From positions 1-64,000 of the forward strand of contig CBDCGJ010000001.1 in the NCBI GenBank assembly GCA_965216645.1: 64,000 nucleotides of DNA, read 5' to 3'. Below are positions 42,984-51,585 of the stretch, piece by piece. The notes under the pieces were generated by a model. It was not told where the DNA came from and did no database searches. It saw nothing but the letters and a program-made list of their open reading frames with translations. This DNA is from CBDCGJ01 sp965216645. Lineage in GTDB: Bacteria > Pseudomonadota > Alphaproteobacteria > GCA-2731375. A program made the position numbers and the translations under genes. Each line of letters starts with the position of its first letter. The stretch's first letter is position 1.

Positions 42984-44102
42984 TCAACTTTCCAAATAAG
43001 CTTTCGCCACGTCGACTATGCGGCGGTTGTCGTCGGCGAGACCGACGGTAAATCGAATATGGGCGGGCAACCGATATCCGGTGACCCCGCGGGCCAGGAT
43101 GCCATGCCGCTTGAAGAAAGCCAGGGCCGGCGCCGCATCGCCGCCGGGGAACGCGGTGGTGACGAAATTGCCGACCGACGGGATCGAGGCCAAGCCCAAA
43201 TCGGCAAAAGCATCGCTCAGCCATGGCCGCCACGTGTCGTTGTGGGCGCGAGCGGCTTCGAAGTGAGCGACGTCGTGCAAGGCCGCGACGGCCGCCGCTT
43301 GAGCCGGCGCGTTGACGTTGTAAGGAGTGCGGAGCCGACTCAACACCTCTGCAATCGCATCGGGGCAATAGGCCCAGCCGACGCGTAGTTTGGCCAATCC
43401 GTGGATTTTCGAGAAACTTCGCGTGACAACGACGTTGCCGCCGTCTTCGACTAGGTCGAAACCCGGCGAAAAGTCTTCGCGGTCGACATATTCCGCATAG
43501 GCGCCATCGATCACCAATAGAATATGGTCGGGCAGCCGGCTTCGCAGCCTCCGCACCTCCTCCGCGGACAAATAGGTGCCCGTTGGATTGTTGGGGTTGG
43601 TCAGGAATACGATCCGAGTCCTCTCCGTGACCTTGGCGAGCATTGCGTCGACGGAGGTGGTGTAACCGTTTTCTGCCGCCGTCACCGGCGTTGCCCCGAC
43701 CGCTAACGCGCAGATCGGGTACAACAGAAAGCCATGCTGCGAATACAAAACCTCGTCGCCTTTGCCCGAATAGGCCATCGTTAACAAGCGGATCAATTCG
43801 CCCGATCCGTTGCCGCAAACGATATTTCCGGTCGCCAGCTCATGCATTTCCGCCAAAGCGTGGCGTAGGTTGTCGGCGCCGCTGTCCGGGTGCCGGTGCA
43901 GACAAACGGCCAAGGCCCGATACGCATCCGCCGCCCTCGGGCTGGCGCCCAACGGGGACTCGTTCGCCGAAACCTTGACGACGCGGTCGATGCCATAGGC
44001 CTCCGATTCCCCGGCAACATACGGATCGATATTTAGGATTCCGGGCTTCGGTGCAGGCGACGCATGGTGCGGTGACGTCTCGTCGTCCGAAAACGGTTTC
44101 AT
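42984..44102 (-). CDS. HisC-like aminotransferase, second tandem copy
   Basis: 372 residues, class I/II PLP-dependent aminotransferase of the histidinol-phosphate/aromatic group. The PLP Lys is in TRSFSKIHGLAKLRVGW; FLTNPNNPTGTYL and VIDGAYAEYV are also in place. It is clearly a tandem duplicate of the next gene (the two match in nearly every block), but GNGSGELIRLL has Gly where the first copy and most HisC proteins have Asp. It overlaps its paralogue by 4 bp. In an operon with TyrC and chorismate mutase it probably aminates an aromatic keto acid such as prephenate or 4-hydroxyphenylpyruvate. It may also differ in specificity from copy one. Confidence 0.87.
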   Translation of the reverse strand: MKPFSDDETSPHHASPAPKPGILNIDPYVAGESEAYGIDRVVKVSANESPLGASPRAADAYRALAVCLHRHPDSGADNLRHALAEMHELATGNIVCGNGSGELIRLLTMAYSGKGDEVLYSQHGFLLYPICALAVGATPVTAAENGYTTSVDAMLAKVTERTRIVFLTNPNNPTGTYLSAEEVRRLRSRLPDHILLVIDGAYAEYVDREDFSPGFDLVEDGGNVVVTRSFSKIHGLAKLRVGWAYCPDAIAEVLSRLRTPYNVNAPAQAAAVAALHDVAHFEAARAHNDTWRPWLSDAFADLGLASIPSVGNFVTTAFPGGDAAPALAFFKRHGILARGVTGYRLPAHIRFTVGLADDNRRIVDVAKAYLES

Positions 44103-45187
44103 GCCTGGCGGTCCAAAAACGCCTTGGCGACCTCAATGACCTTTCGGTTTTCTTCCGCCAGGCCGATTGAGAAGCGGATATGGCCGGGCAAGTGATAACC
44201 CGCGACGCCGCGCGCCAGCACGCCATGTTGCTTGAAGAATTCGAGTGCCGGGCCGGCGTCGTCGCCTGGGAATTCGGTGGTGATGAAGTTGCCGACAGAA
44301 GGGATCGACGCGAGACCCAGTTCCGCGAAAGCCTCGATCAGCCAGGGCATCCATTCGTCGTTATGGATCCGCGCGGCTTCGGTATGCGGGACGTCGCGCA
44401 ACGCCGCGATGGCCGCCGCTTGAGCGGGGGCGTTGACGTTGAACGGACCGCGGACCCGATGCAGCACGCCGGCAACGGCTTCCGGGCAATAGGCCCAACC
44501 GACGCGCAGGCCGGCCAAACCGTAAATCTTAGAAAAGGTCCGGGTCATGATCACGTTGTCGCCGCCTTCGACAAGTTCGATCCCCGGCGAATAGTCGTTA
44601 CGGGTGACATATTCCGCATAGGCGCAATCGAGCACCAGCGGAATATGGCCCGGCAGTCCGTCCCGTAGCCGCTGCACTTCGTCGGTCGGCAGATAGGTGC
44701 CGGTCGGGTTGTTGGGGTTGGCCAGGAAGACGATGCTGGTCTTGTCGGTGACTTTGGCCAGAAGGGCGTCGACGGAGGCCGTGTAGTTGTCCTCGTCCGC
44801 CGTCACTGGTGTCGCGCCGGCGGCCATGGCGCTGATCGGATACATCAGAAAGCCGTGCTTGGAAAACAGCACTTCGTCGCCGATACCGGCATAGGCCTTG
44901 GTCAACAAACCGATCAGCTCGTCCGAGCCATTGCCGCAGACGATATTGTCGGCGTTCAGGTCGTACATCTCCGCCAGGGCGTGGCGCAATTCGTCGAATC
45001 CGCCGTCCGGATACCGATGCAACTCGGCGGCCAGGTCCTGATAGGCCGCCATCGCCGCCGGGCTCGGCCCCAACGGCGATTCATTGGAGGATATCTTGAT
45101 GATATCTTCAACACCCTCGGCACTGGATTCGCCGCCGACATAGGGCTGAATATTCATGATGCCGGGTTTCGGTGTGGGCGTGGCCAT
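44099..45187 (-). CDS. hisC: HisC-like (histidinol-phosphate/aromatic) aminotransferase
   Basis: 362 residues. PLP enzyme with the complete HisC set: ISSNESPLGPSP, VCGNGSDELIGLL, FLANPNNPTGTYLP, VLDCAYAEYV, and the PLP Lys in TRTFSKIYGLAGLRVGW. HisC proteins transaminate histidinol phosphate, and in alphaproteobacteria those adjacent to tyrC also serve phenylalanine and tyrosine. No his genes are nearby, so the aromatic role is favoured. It follows the chorismate mutase gene by 36 bp and overlaps the second copy by 4 bp. Confidence 0.88.
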   Translation of the reverse strand: MATPTPKPGIMNIQPYVGGESSAEGVEDIIKISSNESPLGPSPAAMAAYQDLAAELHRYPDGGFDELRHALAEMYDLNADNIVCGNGSDELIGLLTKAYAGIGDEVLFSKHGFLMYPISAMAAGATPVTADEDNYTASVDALLAKVTDKTSIVFLANPNNPTGTYLPTDEVQRLRDGLPGHIPLVLDCAYAEYVTRNDYSPGIELVEGGDNVIMTRTFSKIYGLAGLRVGWAYCPEAVAGVLHRVRGPFNVNAPAQAAAIAALRDVPHTEAARIHNDEWMPWLIEAFAELGLASIPSVGNFITTEFPGDDAGPALEFFKQHGVLARGVAGYHLPGHIRFSIGLAEENRKVIEVAKAFLDRQA

Positions 45188-45223
45188 GTCTCGCTCGATT
45201 GGTCGTTGGAAGGCGTGGAGGTC

Positions 45224-46090
45224 TCAACCGCCGTCGATCGGTTTGGGATAGGCGCCAAGCAGGCTCCGCCGCCGCAAGCCTTCGCCCAAATAATCGATCA
45301 ACTCGCTGAAACATACGTCGAGGTCGTCGTGAAAACCGTCGACTTCGACCATCAGCAGGCGCATGTCGGCGCCGCGATATTCCTGTGCGGCGATGATGCG
45401 GGCATCCGAATTGTTCTTCTTGATGAGGTCGAGGATACGGCCGCGGCTCGCCCCTAGGTCCGTCTCGATCATCGTGATGGTGACGTCGTTGCCGGTCTCT
45501 TCCGGTTGCAGGTCGGCGATCACCATCGCCTCGAGTGTTTCGAACACGCCGTCGTCGGTGGCATAGAAGGGCAGGCGCCAAATGATTTTGGGAATCCGCC
45601 GGCCGGTATCCGTCGACAGTCCGATCCACCAGGGATTGTCTTCGCCTTCCTGCGGCAACGGCAGGAGGCCGATGGTGCCGCGTTGCTCAGTCACTTGGGT
45701 CAGAACCACGGAAGGCGAGCGGTGTAGCGACATTGGTGTCGACGAGCCGAAGTGATTGCGCGCCAGGTCCCAGTAGCCGACGGACTTATCCGGCGCGCAG
45801 ACGGCGATCTTGATCGGACCCTGCATGCGGGTCGCCGTATTGACGATTTCCCGCCAGACACGTGCGGTTAAGGCGAATGGCGGAACGGTGTCGCCCTGCG
45901 CGGCGAAGCGGCGCAATATCTCGGCCTCACGGCCCGGCCGCATGGCCGTGCTATCGTTGCTTCCCGCCGATTTGACCTGGGCGACGGCGTCGATCAATCC
46001 CATGCGCCGCTTCAGGCTGTCGTAGATCGCCGTGTCCAGCCGATCGATTTCAGCCCGCAGCTCGGAGAGATCGGTCCCTTTTGAACTCAT
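45224..46090 (-). CDS. Chorismate mutase with degenerate prephenate dehydratase-like domain
   Basis: 288 residues. Residues about 10-95 are an AroQ-type chorismate mutase (LRAEIDRLDTAIYDSLKRRMGLIDAVAQVK and PGREAEILRRFAA, with the expected Arg and Lys). The remainder resembles the prephenate dehydratase/ACT region (IKIAVCAPDKSVGYWDLARNHFG, GTIGLLPLPQEG, and ACT-like GASRGRILDLIKKN), but the TRF motif needed for dehydratase activity is not recognisable. So chorismate to prephenate is likely, while prephenate dehydration probably needs another gene. It is the first gene of the aromatic operon. Confidence 0.82.
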   Translation of the reverse strand: MSSKGTDLSELRAEIDRLDTAIYDSLKRRMGLIDAVAQVKSAGSNDSTAMRPGREAEILRRFAAQGDTVPPFALTARVWREIVNTATRMQGPIKIAVCAPDKSVGYWDLARNHFGSSTPMSLHRSPSVVLTQVTEQRGTIGLLPLPQEGEDNPWWIGLSTDTGRRIPKIIWRLPFYATDDGVFETLEAMVIADLQPEETGNDVTITMIETDLGASRGRILDLIKKNNSDARIIAAQEYRGADMRLLMVEVDGFHDDLDVCFSELIDYLGEGLRRRSLLGAYPKPIDGG

Positions 46091-46175
46091 CTTTGATGAT
46101 TGTTCCCACTCGAATTGGAACGAAATGTATCACCTCAACTCATAGTCCACGCCCGCCACAAAGGCAAAGAAAACA

Positions 46176-46955
46176 TTAGCCGGTAAACGAGCCGGAATCC
46201 GCTGTGCCCGATCGGCGGCTGCCGCTGACCGCCGGCGCGACTTTCGCCCGCACAGGGCGGCCGACGGGGACTGTAGTGCCGGCATAGATTTGCTTATCGG
46301 CTTCGACCATCAATACACCGGCAAGGCCGACGCCGAAGCGTTGCCCCATCTGCTCCAATGGCATTGCCAGCCGCAAAAGCAGCCGCGAACGCCAGGGCGG
46401 TAGATAAAGCGCACCCCGGCGTGACAGGGGTTGAAACATATTGTCGCGCAACAGCCGATAAAGCTGCCCTTGCGAATAGGGTTGACCCTGGCCGAACGGC
46501 GTCTTCTCGCTCAAAGCCCAGAGACTGCGCCGATGCGGCACCACCACCATCAGGCGACCGCCGGAGGCCAAAACCCGCCAAACCTCGCGCAGGAGATGCC
46601 GGCTATGGGCTGTATGCTCGAGGCAATGCACCAACAAAATCCGATCCATGGAGTTGTCGGGCAGGGGCAGGTCGTCGTCCGGGCTCAGGCCGACCAGACC
46701 TTTCGCGGGGATCGGTCCGCCGCTATGCCCGGCCGGCCAATGCATGACCCCTTGGCCGGCTGGCATCAGGGCCACGACACGCCCCGTTTCGTTCAGAAAA
46801 CCGGCCAGATATGGTGTGGCATACCCGAATCCGAGCAAGGCCTGCGCCGACAAATCCGGCCATTGCGCGCGTAATTGACGCATTAGCCGCGCGCGCGTTA
46901 CCCGGCCAAGGCGGCTGCTGTAAAAATCCCATAATTCGCTGACGTCGGGTCGCAT
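46176..46955 (-). CDS. Class I SAM-dependent methyltransferase
   Basis: 259 residues. The methyltransferase 11-type core is visible in LPDNSMDRILLVHCLEHTAHSRHLLREVWRVLASGGRLMVVVPHRRSLWAL. The glycine-rich SAM loop is atypical (ALLGFGYATPYLAGFL), so binding details are uncertain. The C-terminal part ends with a basic and Ser/Gly-rich tail. It lies 85 bp upstream of the chorismate mutase gene on the same strand but may not be functionally linked. Substrate unknown. Confidence 0.82.
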   Translation of the reverse strand: MRPDVSELWDFYSSRLGRVTRARLMRQLRAQWPDLSAQALLGFGYATPYLAGFLNETGRVVALMPAGQGVMHWPAGHSGGPIPAKGLVGLSPDDDLPLPDNSMDRILLVHCLEHTAHSRHLLREVWRVLASGGRLMVVVPHRRSLWALSEKTPFGQGQPYSQGQLYRLLRDNMFQPLSRRGALYLPPWRSRLLLRLAMPLEQMGQRFGVGLAGVLMVEADKQIYAGTTVPVGRPVRAKVAPAVSGSRRSGTADSGSFTG

Positions 46956-47111
46956 AGACGCAGTGTACCCAGCCGGCTCGGCGACAACAATGCGCCGCCT
47001 TCACCGACTTACAGGGGCTGCGACAGAACGTCGCTATTCTGAATTAACGCTTCACTTTCAGCGCTTTAGCGCTATTTTGCCGAATTGTTATAGGTTGCGC
47101 GCGGAGTTTAG

Positions 47112-47134
47112 TTGCAAATGATTTGCATTTGCAA
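47112..47134. promoter_or_regulatory. Fur-family-like operator upstream of ferric iron transport genes
   Basis: Inverted repeat TTGCAAATG (47112-47120), spacer ATTTG, CATTTGCAA (47126-47134). It can also be read as hexamers GCAAAT-G-ATTTGC-ATTTGC, the overlapping arrangement of Fur sites. It lies about 50 bp before the start of an iron-binding-protein gene, which fits iron-dependent repression. Confidence 0.6.
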
Positions 47135-47184
47135 AAGATATGGCTAGATTAGCGCCGACCGGAATTTGAAAGAGGATATTTTGA

Positions 47185-48234
47185 ATGACGCGTTCCCGAG
47201 TTACGTCCGGACTGCGACGATTGTTTTTTGTTTCGATAATTTTCACGTCGATGTTGCCGCTGGCCGGCACGGTTCGGGCGGAAGAGACGGTCAACATCTA
47301 CTCCTACCGTCAAGAGTTTCTGATCCGCCCGTTTTTGGACAAGTTCACCGAAAAGACAGGCATTCCGGTCAAAGTCGTCTTCGCCACCAAGGGAGTGTTG
47401 GAGCGCTTGAAGGCCGAAGGCCGCAACACGCCGGCGGATCTAATCCTCACCGTCGACATCGCGCGCCTCAACGCTTTTGTCGAGGCCGGTTTAACGCGGA
47501 CCGTGAGTTCCGACGTACTCGCCGGCAATATCCCCGATCACTACCGGCAGCCGGATGGCCATTGGTTTGCCCTGACCAGCCGCGCCCGGGTGCTTTTCGT
47601 TTCCAAGGACAGAGTGCCGGCAGGGGCGGTCACCCGTTACGAAGATTTGGCCGATCCAAAATGGCGCGGCAAGATCTGCACGCGCTCTTCCGACCATCCT
47701 TACAATCGGGCATTGATGGCGTCGATGATCGCGGCTCATGGAGAGGCGAAGGCAAAGGCCTGGGCCGAAGGCGTGCTCGCCAATCTCGCCCGCAAACCCC
47801 AGGGCAATGACCGCGCGCAAGTCAAGGCGATCAAAGATGGATTGTGCGATATCGGGATCGGAAACCAGTATTATTTCGGCAAGATGAAGTTCAACGACAA
47901 GAAGCCGGAGCAACAGGCGTGGGCGGCGGCCGTTCGCTTGGTCTATCCGAACCAGGCGGATCGCGGCGTCCATGTCAATATTTCAGGCATGACGATGACG
48001 AAGCATGCCAAACATCCGGATGCCGCATTGAAACTCATGGAGTTTCTGTCCGGCGATCTGGCCCAATCCATGTATGCGGCGACCAACTACGAGTATCCCG
48101 TGAAACCGGACGTCGCGGCGGATAAGGAAGTGCAGTCCTGGGGCGCCTTCAAAGCCGATACGTTGGCTTTGCAGACGATTGCCGATCTGTCGCCGAAAGC
48201 GACCATGATCTTCCAGGAAATCGGGTTTCCGTAG
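47185..48234 (+). CDS. fbpA: Ferric iron ABC transporter substrate-binding protein (FbpA/FutA-like)
   Basis: 349 residues with a signal peptide (RRLFFVSIIFTSMLPLAGTVRA, cleavage about 32). The mature protein starts VNIYSYRQEFLIRPFLDKFTEKTG, a hallmark of FbpA-type iron-binding proteins. Conserved tyrosines suited to Fe3+ occur in YSYR and in NQYYFGKMK, and GVHVNISGMTMTKHAKHPDAALKLMEFL is typical of the family. It binds periplasmic Fe3+ and delivers it to the permease encoded next. A ribosome site AGAGGA precedes ATG 47185. Iron control is suggested by the upstream Fur-like site. Confidence 0.9.
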   Translation: MTRSRVTSGLRRLFFVSIIFTSMLPLAGTVRAEETVNIYSYRQEFLIRPFLDKFTEKTGIPVKVVFATKGVLERLKAEGRNTPADLILTVDIARLNAFVEAGLTRTVSSDVLAGNIPDHYRQPDGHWFALTSRARVLFVSKDRVPAGAVTRYEDLADPKWRGKICTRSSDHPYNRALMASMIAAHGEAKAKAWAEGVLANLARKPQGNDRAQVKAIKDGLCDIGIGNQYYFGKMKFNDKKPEQQAWAAAVRLVYPNQADRGVHVNISGMTMTKHAKHPDAALKLMEFLSGDLAQSMYAATNYEYPVKPDVAADKEVQSWGAFKADTLALQTIADLSPKATMIFQEIGFP

Positions 48235-48246
48235 GACCGGTCGACC

Positions 48247-49944
48247 GTGGCCAGCGTCGAAATATCGGATGATACGCCGTATCCGGGCACCTTGACCCAA
48301 CGGCAAAGTCTGGCCTGGACCAGCGGCGCATGCCTTCTGGCCATGATCGTCGCCCTGCCGATCCTGGCGGTCGCGGGTATCGCCCTGACCGGCGAGATCG
48401 AGATTTGGCGCCACCTGCTGCGTACCGTCGTGCCCGGTTATGTGCTGAACTCCCTGCTGTTGATGATGATGACGGGTGCCGGTGTTTTGGTGATCGGCGC
48501 GTGTAGCGCCTGGTTGGTCACCATGTGCCGGTTTCCGGGCCGAAAGCTGATGGAATGGGCACTCGTTCTGCCGCTCGCCTTTCCGGCCTATGTGGTCAGC
48601 TACATCTATGTGGATCTGCTGGATTATAGCGGTCCGCTGCAGGCGGGATTGCGCCATCTCTTTGGCTGGGCAACGGCACAGGACTATTGGTTCCCGGAAA
48701 TTCGCTCCCTGGGCGGCGCGGCTTTGGTGTTTACATCGGTCTTGTATCCCTACGTCTATCTTCTGGCGCGGTCGGCCTTTCTGGATCAATCGGTAGTGAC
48801 CGTCGAGGTCGGCCGCACCCTGGGACTTAGCCCGGCCAAGTCCTTTTTGGGCATTTCCGTCCCGTTGGCCCGCCCGGCGCTGGCCATAGGCTTGGCCTTG
48901 GCGATGATGGAGCTGCTGAGCGACTTCGGCGCGGTGCAGCAATTGGCCGTGCCGACATTCACCACCGGGATTTATCAAGTCTGGCTGGGGATGAACCAGG
49001 GCGGTGCGGCGGCGCAGCTGGCCTGTCTACTGTTCGCCTTCGTCCTGATGCTGATCTGGCTGGAGCGGTCGTCGCGCCGCGGCCGTCGTTATCATCCCGC
49101 CGGCCGCCATTTCCGCGATTTGCCGGGATTCGCCATTCGAGGCTGGCTCGCGCTGGCGGCGCTGTTGTTCTGCCTGTTGCCGGTGTTGATCGGCTTCGTA
49201 CTCCCGGCGCTTGTGTTGTTCGATTGGGTCGTCGCGAGTTGGCCCGATATCGCCTTCGACCGGTATTTCAAAGATTTGAGCAACACCCTTCTGCTCGCGG
49301 TCACGGCGGCGGTGCTGGCGGCGGCGGCGGCGATATTTCTCTCCTATGCCCTGCGGACCGCATCGAGCCTACCCTTGCGGGTCGCCGCCCGATTGGCCGG
49401 TACAGGCTACGCTATTCCGGGTTCGGTCATCGCCGTCGGGGTCTTGATCCCCTTCGCTTGGATCGACAATCAAGTCGACGCGTTCTTCCGCGCCAATTTC
49501 GACATGTCGACCGGCCTCTTGCTCAGCGGCACCATGGCGATTCTGGTGTTCGCCTATCTCGTGCGCTTCATGGCGCTTGCCTTCGGCGCCGTCGGCAGCA
49601 GCCTCGGGCGCGTCACCCGGAACATGGACGGCGCGGCGCGCAGTCTCGGTCATGGCGGCTGGTCGACCCTGCGGCTGGTCCATTTACCGATGATCCGCGG
49701 CGGCGTCCTGACCGCGATGCTGCTGGTTTTCGTCGAAGTCATGAAGGAGCTGCCGGCGACATTGATCTTGCGGCCCTTCGATTTCGATACATTGGCGACG
49801 CGCATCTATGAGTATGCAAGTAGCGAGCAGTATGAGGATATGGGGGTTTGGGCGTTATCGATCGCGGCGGTTGGGGTGCTGCCGGTGATCTTGCTATCGC
49901 ATTCTATCCGCCGTTCGCGCCCCGGTCATCCGGATGTCGTTTGA
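48247..49944 (+). CDS. fbpB: Ferric iron ABC transporter permease (FbpB/FutB-like)
   Basis: 565 residues from GTG 48247, 12 bp after the binding protein. About 12 membrane helices in two halves, as in fused Fe3+ permeases. The two EAA-type cytoplasmic loops that touch the ATPase are visible: VEVGRTLGLSPAKSFLGISVPLARPAL and ARSLGHGGWSTLRLVHLPMIRGG. No ATP-binding subunit gene follows (the next gene is on the other strand), so the ATPase must be encoded elsewhere. The 3' end overlaps the convergent DMT gene by 41 bp. Confidence 0.9.
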   Translation: MASVEISDDTPYPGTLTQRQSLAWTSGACLLAMIVALPILAVAGIALTGEIEIWRHLLRTVVPGYVLNSLLLMMMTGAGVLVIGACSAWLVTMCRFPGRKLMEWALVLPLAFPAYVVSYIYVDLLDYSGPLQAGLRHLFGWATAQDYWFPEIRSLGGAALVFTSVLYPYVYLLARSAFLDQSVVTVEVGRTLGLSPAKSFLGISVPLARPALAIGLALAMMELLSDFGAVQQLAVPTFTTGIYQVWLGMNQGGAAAQLACLLFAFVLMLIWLERSSRRGRRYHPAGRHFRDLPGFAIRGWLALAALLFCLLPVLIGFVLPALVLFDWVVASWPDIAFDRYFKDLSNTLLLAVTAAVLAAAAAIFLSYALRTASSLPLRVAARLAGTGYAIPGSVIAVGVLIPFAWIDNQVDAFFRANFDMSTGLLLSGTMAILVFAYLVRFMALAFGAVGSSLGRVTRNMDGAARSLGHGGWSTLRLVHLPMIRGGVLTAMLLVFVEVMKELPATLILRPFDFDTLATRIYEYASSEQYEDMGVWALSIAAVGVLPVILLSHSIRRSRPGHPDVV

Positions 49945-50812
49945 GGATCAGATCGGCGGCGGCGACAAAGGCGCCGAGGGTGATCAAGAGACAGGCACCA
50001 AGCAAGTGCCAGCTCGCCGTCGCGAGGCCGGCGATCACTAAAATGAGGGTGGAGAACAGCGGCGCCAAATAGGAGGCAACGCCCAACAGCTGGATATGGC
50101 CTCGCTTGACGCCGACATCCCAGAGGAAGAAGGCGGCACCGACCGGACCCAGACCGAGACCGAGTACCGCCAACCATTGTCCTATGTTCGCTGGCCAAAC
50201 GGTCTCTTCGAACGCCAAATGGGCGGCACCGGAGAGCAGGGCCGTGGCGCCGCAGAAAATGCCCACCGTGTCCGTCGGCAGTGCCGCCAGCCGGCGCGAC
50301 AGGACGGAATAACTGGACCAAGTCAGCGCGCAGACCGCCGCCGCGGTATAGCCCCAGACATAACCCGGCTCGAACGCGGGCACGGCGCCCTTAGCGGTTA
50401 GTAGATAAGCGCCGGCGAAACCAATGGCGGCGCCGAGCATGTGATGAGGCCTTAACCGCTCCCCCGGCAACAGCGCCGAGAACAACACGATCAAGAGCGG
50501 CCAGAGATAGGCGATCAGGCTCGCCTCCACCACCGGCGCGTTACGCAGGGCAAGGAAATAAAACAGGTGATAGCCAAACAGGCCGCCGACGCCGACCAGC
50601 CAAGCCAGCGCTGGCATGCGCAGAAAAGGACGTGGGTCTTGCCCCAGGAAGAACCATTTGCCGGCCGCCAACAGAAAGGCAACGGAGAACGCCATGGCGA
50701 CCAACTGGAAGGGCGGCACCTGTCCCGACCAGGCTGTCAGCAGTGCGAGCACGGCCCACATGGCGATCGCAATGCCGCCGATCAACGAGGCCTTTGTCTT
50801 CCCGATCAACAT
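49904..50812 (-). CDS. DMT superfamily transporter (EamA, YddG-like)
   Basis: About 302 residues from ATG 50812; the open frame continues further to 50917 but that lies in the divergent promoter region. Ten helices in two EamA repeats: LIGGIAIAMWAVLALLTAWSG, LAWLVGVGGLFGYHLFYFLAL, VVEASLIAYLWPLLIVLFSALLPGERL, WSSYSVLSRRLAALP, LLGVASYLAPLFSTLILVIAGL. The pattern ASLIAYLWPLLIVLFSA resembles aromatic amino acid exporter YddG. Likely efflux of amino acids or similar. It overlaps the Fe permease at its 3' end. Confidence 0.84.
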   Translation of the reverse strand: MLIGKTKASLIGGIAIAMWAVLALLTAWSGQVPPFQLVAMAFSVAFLLAAGKWFFLGQDPRPFLRMPALAWLVGVGGLFGYHLFYFLALRNAPVVEASLIAYLWPLLIVLFSALLPGERLRPHHMLGAAIGFAGAYLLTAKGAVPAFEPGYVWGYTAAAVCALTWSSYSVLSRRLAALPTDTVGIFCGATALLSGAAHLAFEETVWPANIGQWLAVLGLGLGPVGAAFFLWDVGVKRGHIQLLGVASYLAPLFSTLILVIAGLATASWHLLGACLLITLGAFVAAADLILKRHPDDRGANGG

Positions 50813-50922
50813 GGGACGCAGGATAATGTGCGGCGGGGTTGGGCGATAGCCGGCGAATTCCGCTATGACAGAATTCGATCCGGCACCTATAGTGGCGGAA
50901 AGGAATGGGAGGAGCACGGAAC

Positions 50923-51585
50923 ATGGGAACGATGATGGAATTCGGCCGGCCGGACGGCGGCTCGACCAAGGGATACTTGGCGGAAGCCGGTGCCGATCGA
51001 CCGAACGTGGTGGTGATCCAGGAATGGTGGGGTCTCAACGATCAGATCTGCGGCGTCGCCGACCGCTTCGCCCGTGCCGGCTACAACGCCTTGGCCCCGG
51101 ACCTCTATGAAGGGTGGGTAACTCAAGACCCCGACGAAGCCAGCCATATGATGAGCGGCCTCGACTTTCCGGGCGCCACCTTCGAGGACATCCGCGGCGC
51201 CACTCAACATCTGAAGGCGAATGGCAACAAGACGGCGGTGATGGGGTTCTGCATGGGCGGCGCCCTGACCATCGCCGCCGCCGTTCATGTGGCGGAGGCG
51301 GATGCTGGCGTTTGCTATTACGGTATCCCACCACAGGAATTCGCCGACCCAACGAAGATCTCAATGCCGCTGCAATGCCATTTCGCCAATCAGGACGACT
51401 GGTGCACGCCGGCCGCGGTCGATGAATTGGAGGCGGCCTTGACCGGCGCGGGTATCGCCGCCGAAATCCATCGCTACGAGGGTGCCCACGGTTTCTTCAA
51501 CGAGCGCCGGGGCGCGATCTATGACGCCGATCTGGCGGAACAAAGCTGGGAGCGGATGATGGGCTTCCTGAAAGCCAATCTTTAG
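50923..51585 (+). CDS. Dienelactone hydrolase family protein
   Basis: 220 residues from ATG 50923, with GGGAGGAG as ribosome site; the ATG at 50905 sits in that site and is rejected. Nucleophile elbow MGFCMGGALTI with Cys, acid region FANQDDWCTP, and His in EGAHGFFNERR give the Cys-Asp-His triad of dienelactone hydrolases. VVIQEWWGLNDQICGVADRFARAGYNALAPDLYEG is a very typical N-terminal segment. It is divergent from the DMT gene and convergent (4-bp overlap) with a VOC gene. Substrate unknown. Confidence 0.89.
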   Translation: MGTMMEFGRPDGGSTKGYLAEAGADRPNVVVIQEWWGLNDQICGVADRFARAGYNALAPDLYEGWVTQDPDEASHMMSGLDFPGATFEDIRGATQHLKANGNKTAVMGFCMGGALTIAAAVHVAEADAGVCYYGIPPQEFADPTKISMPLQCHFANQDDWCTPAAVDELEAALTGAGIAAEIHRYEGAHGFFNERRGAIYDADLAEQSWERMMGFLKANL

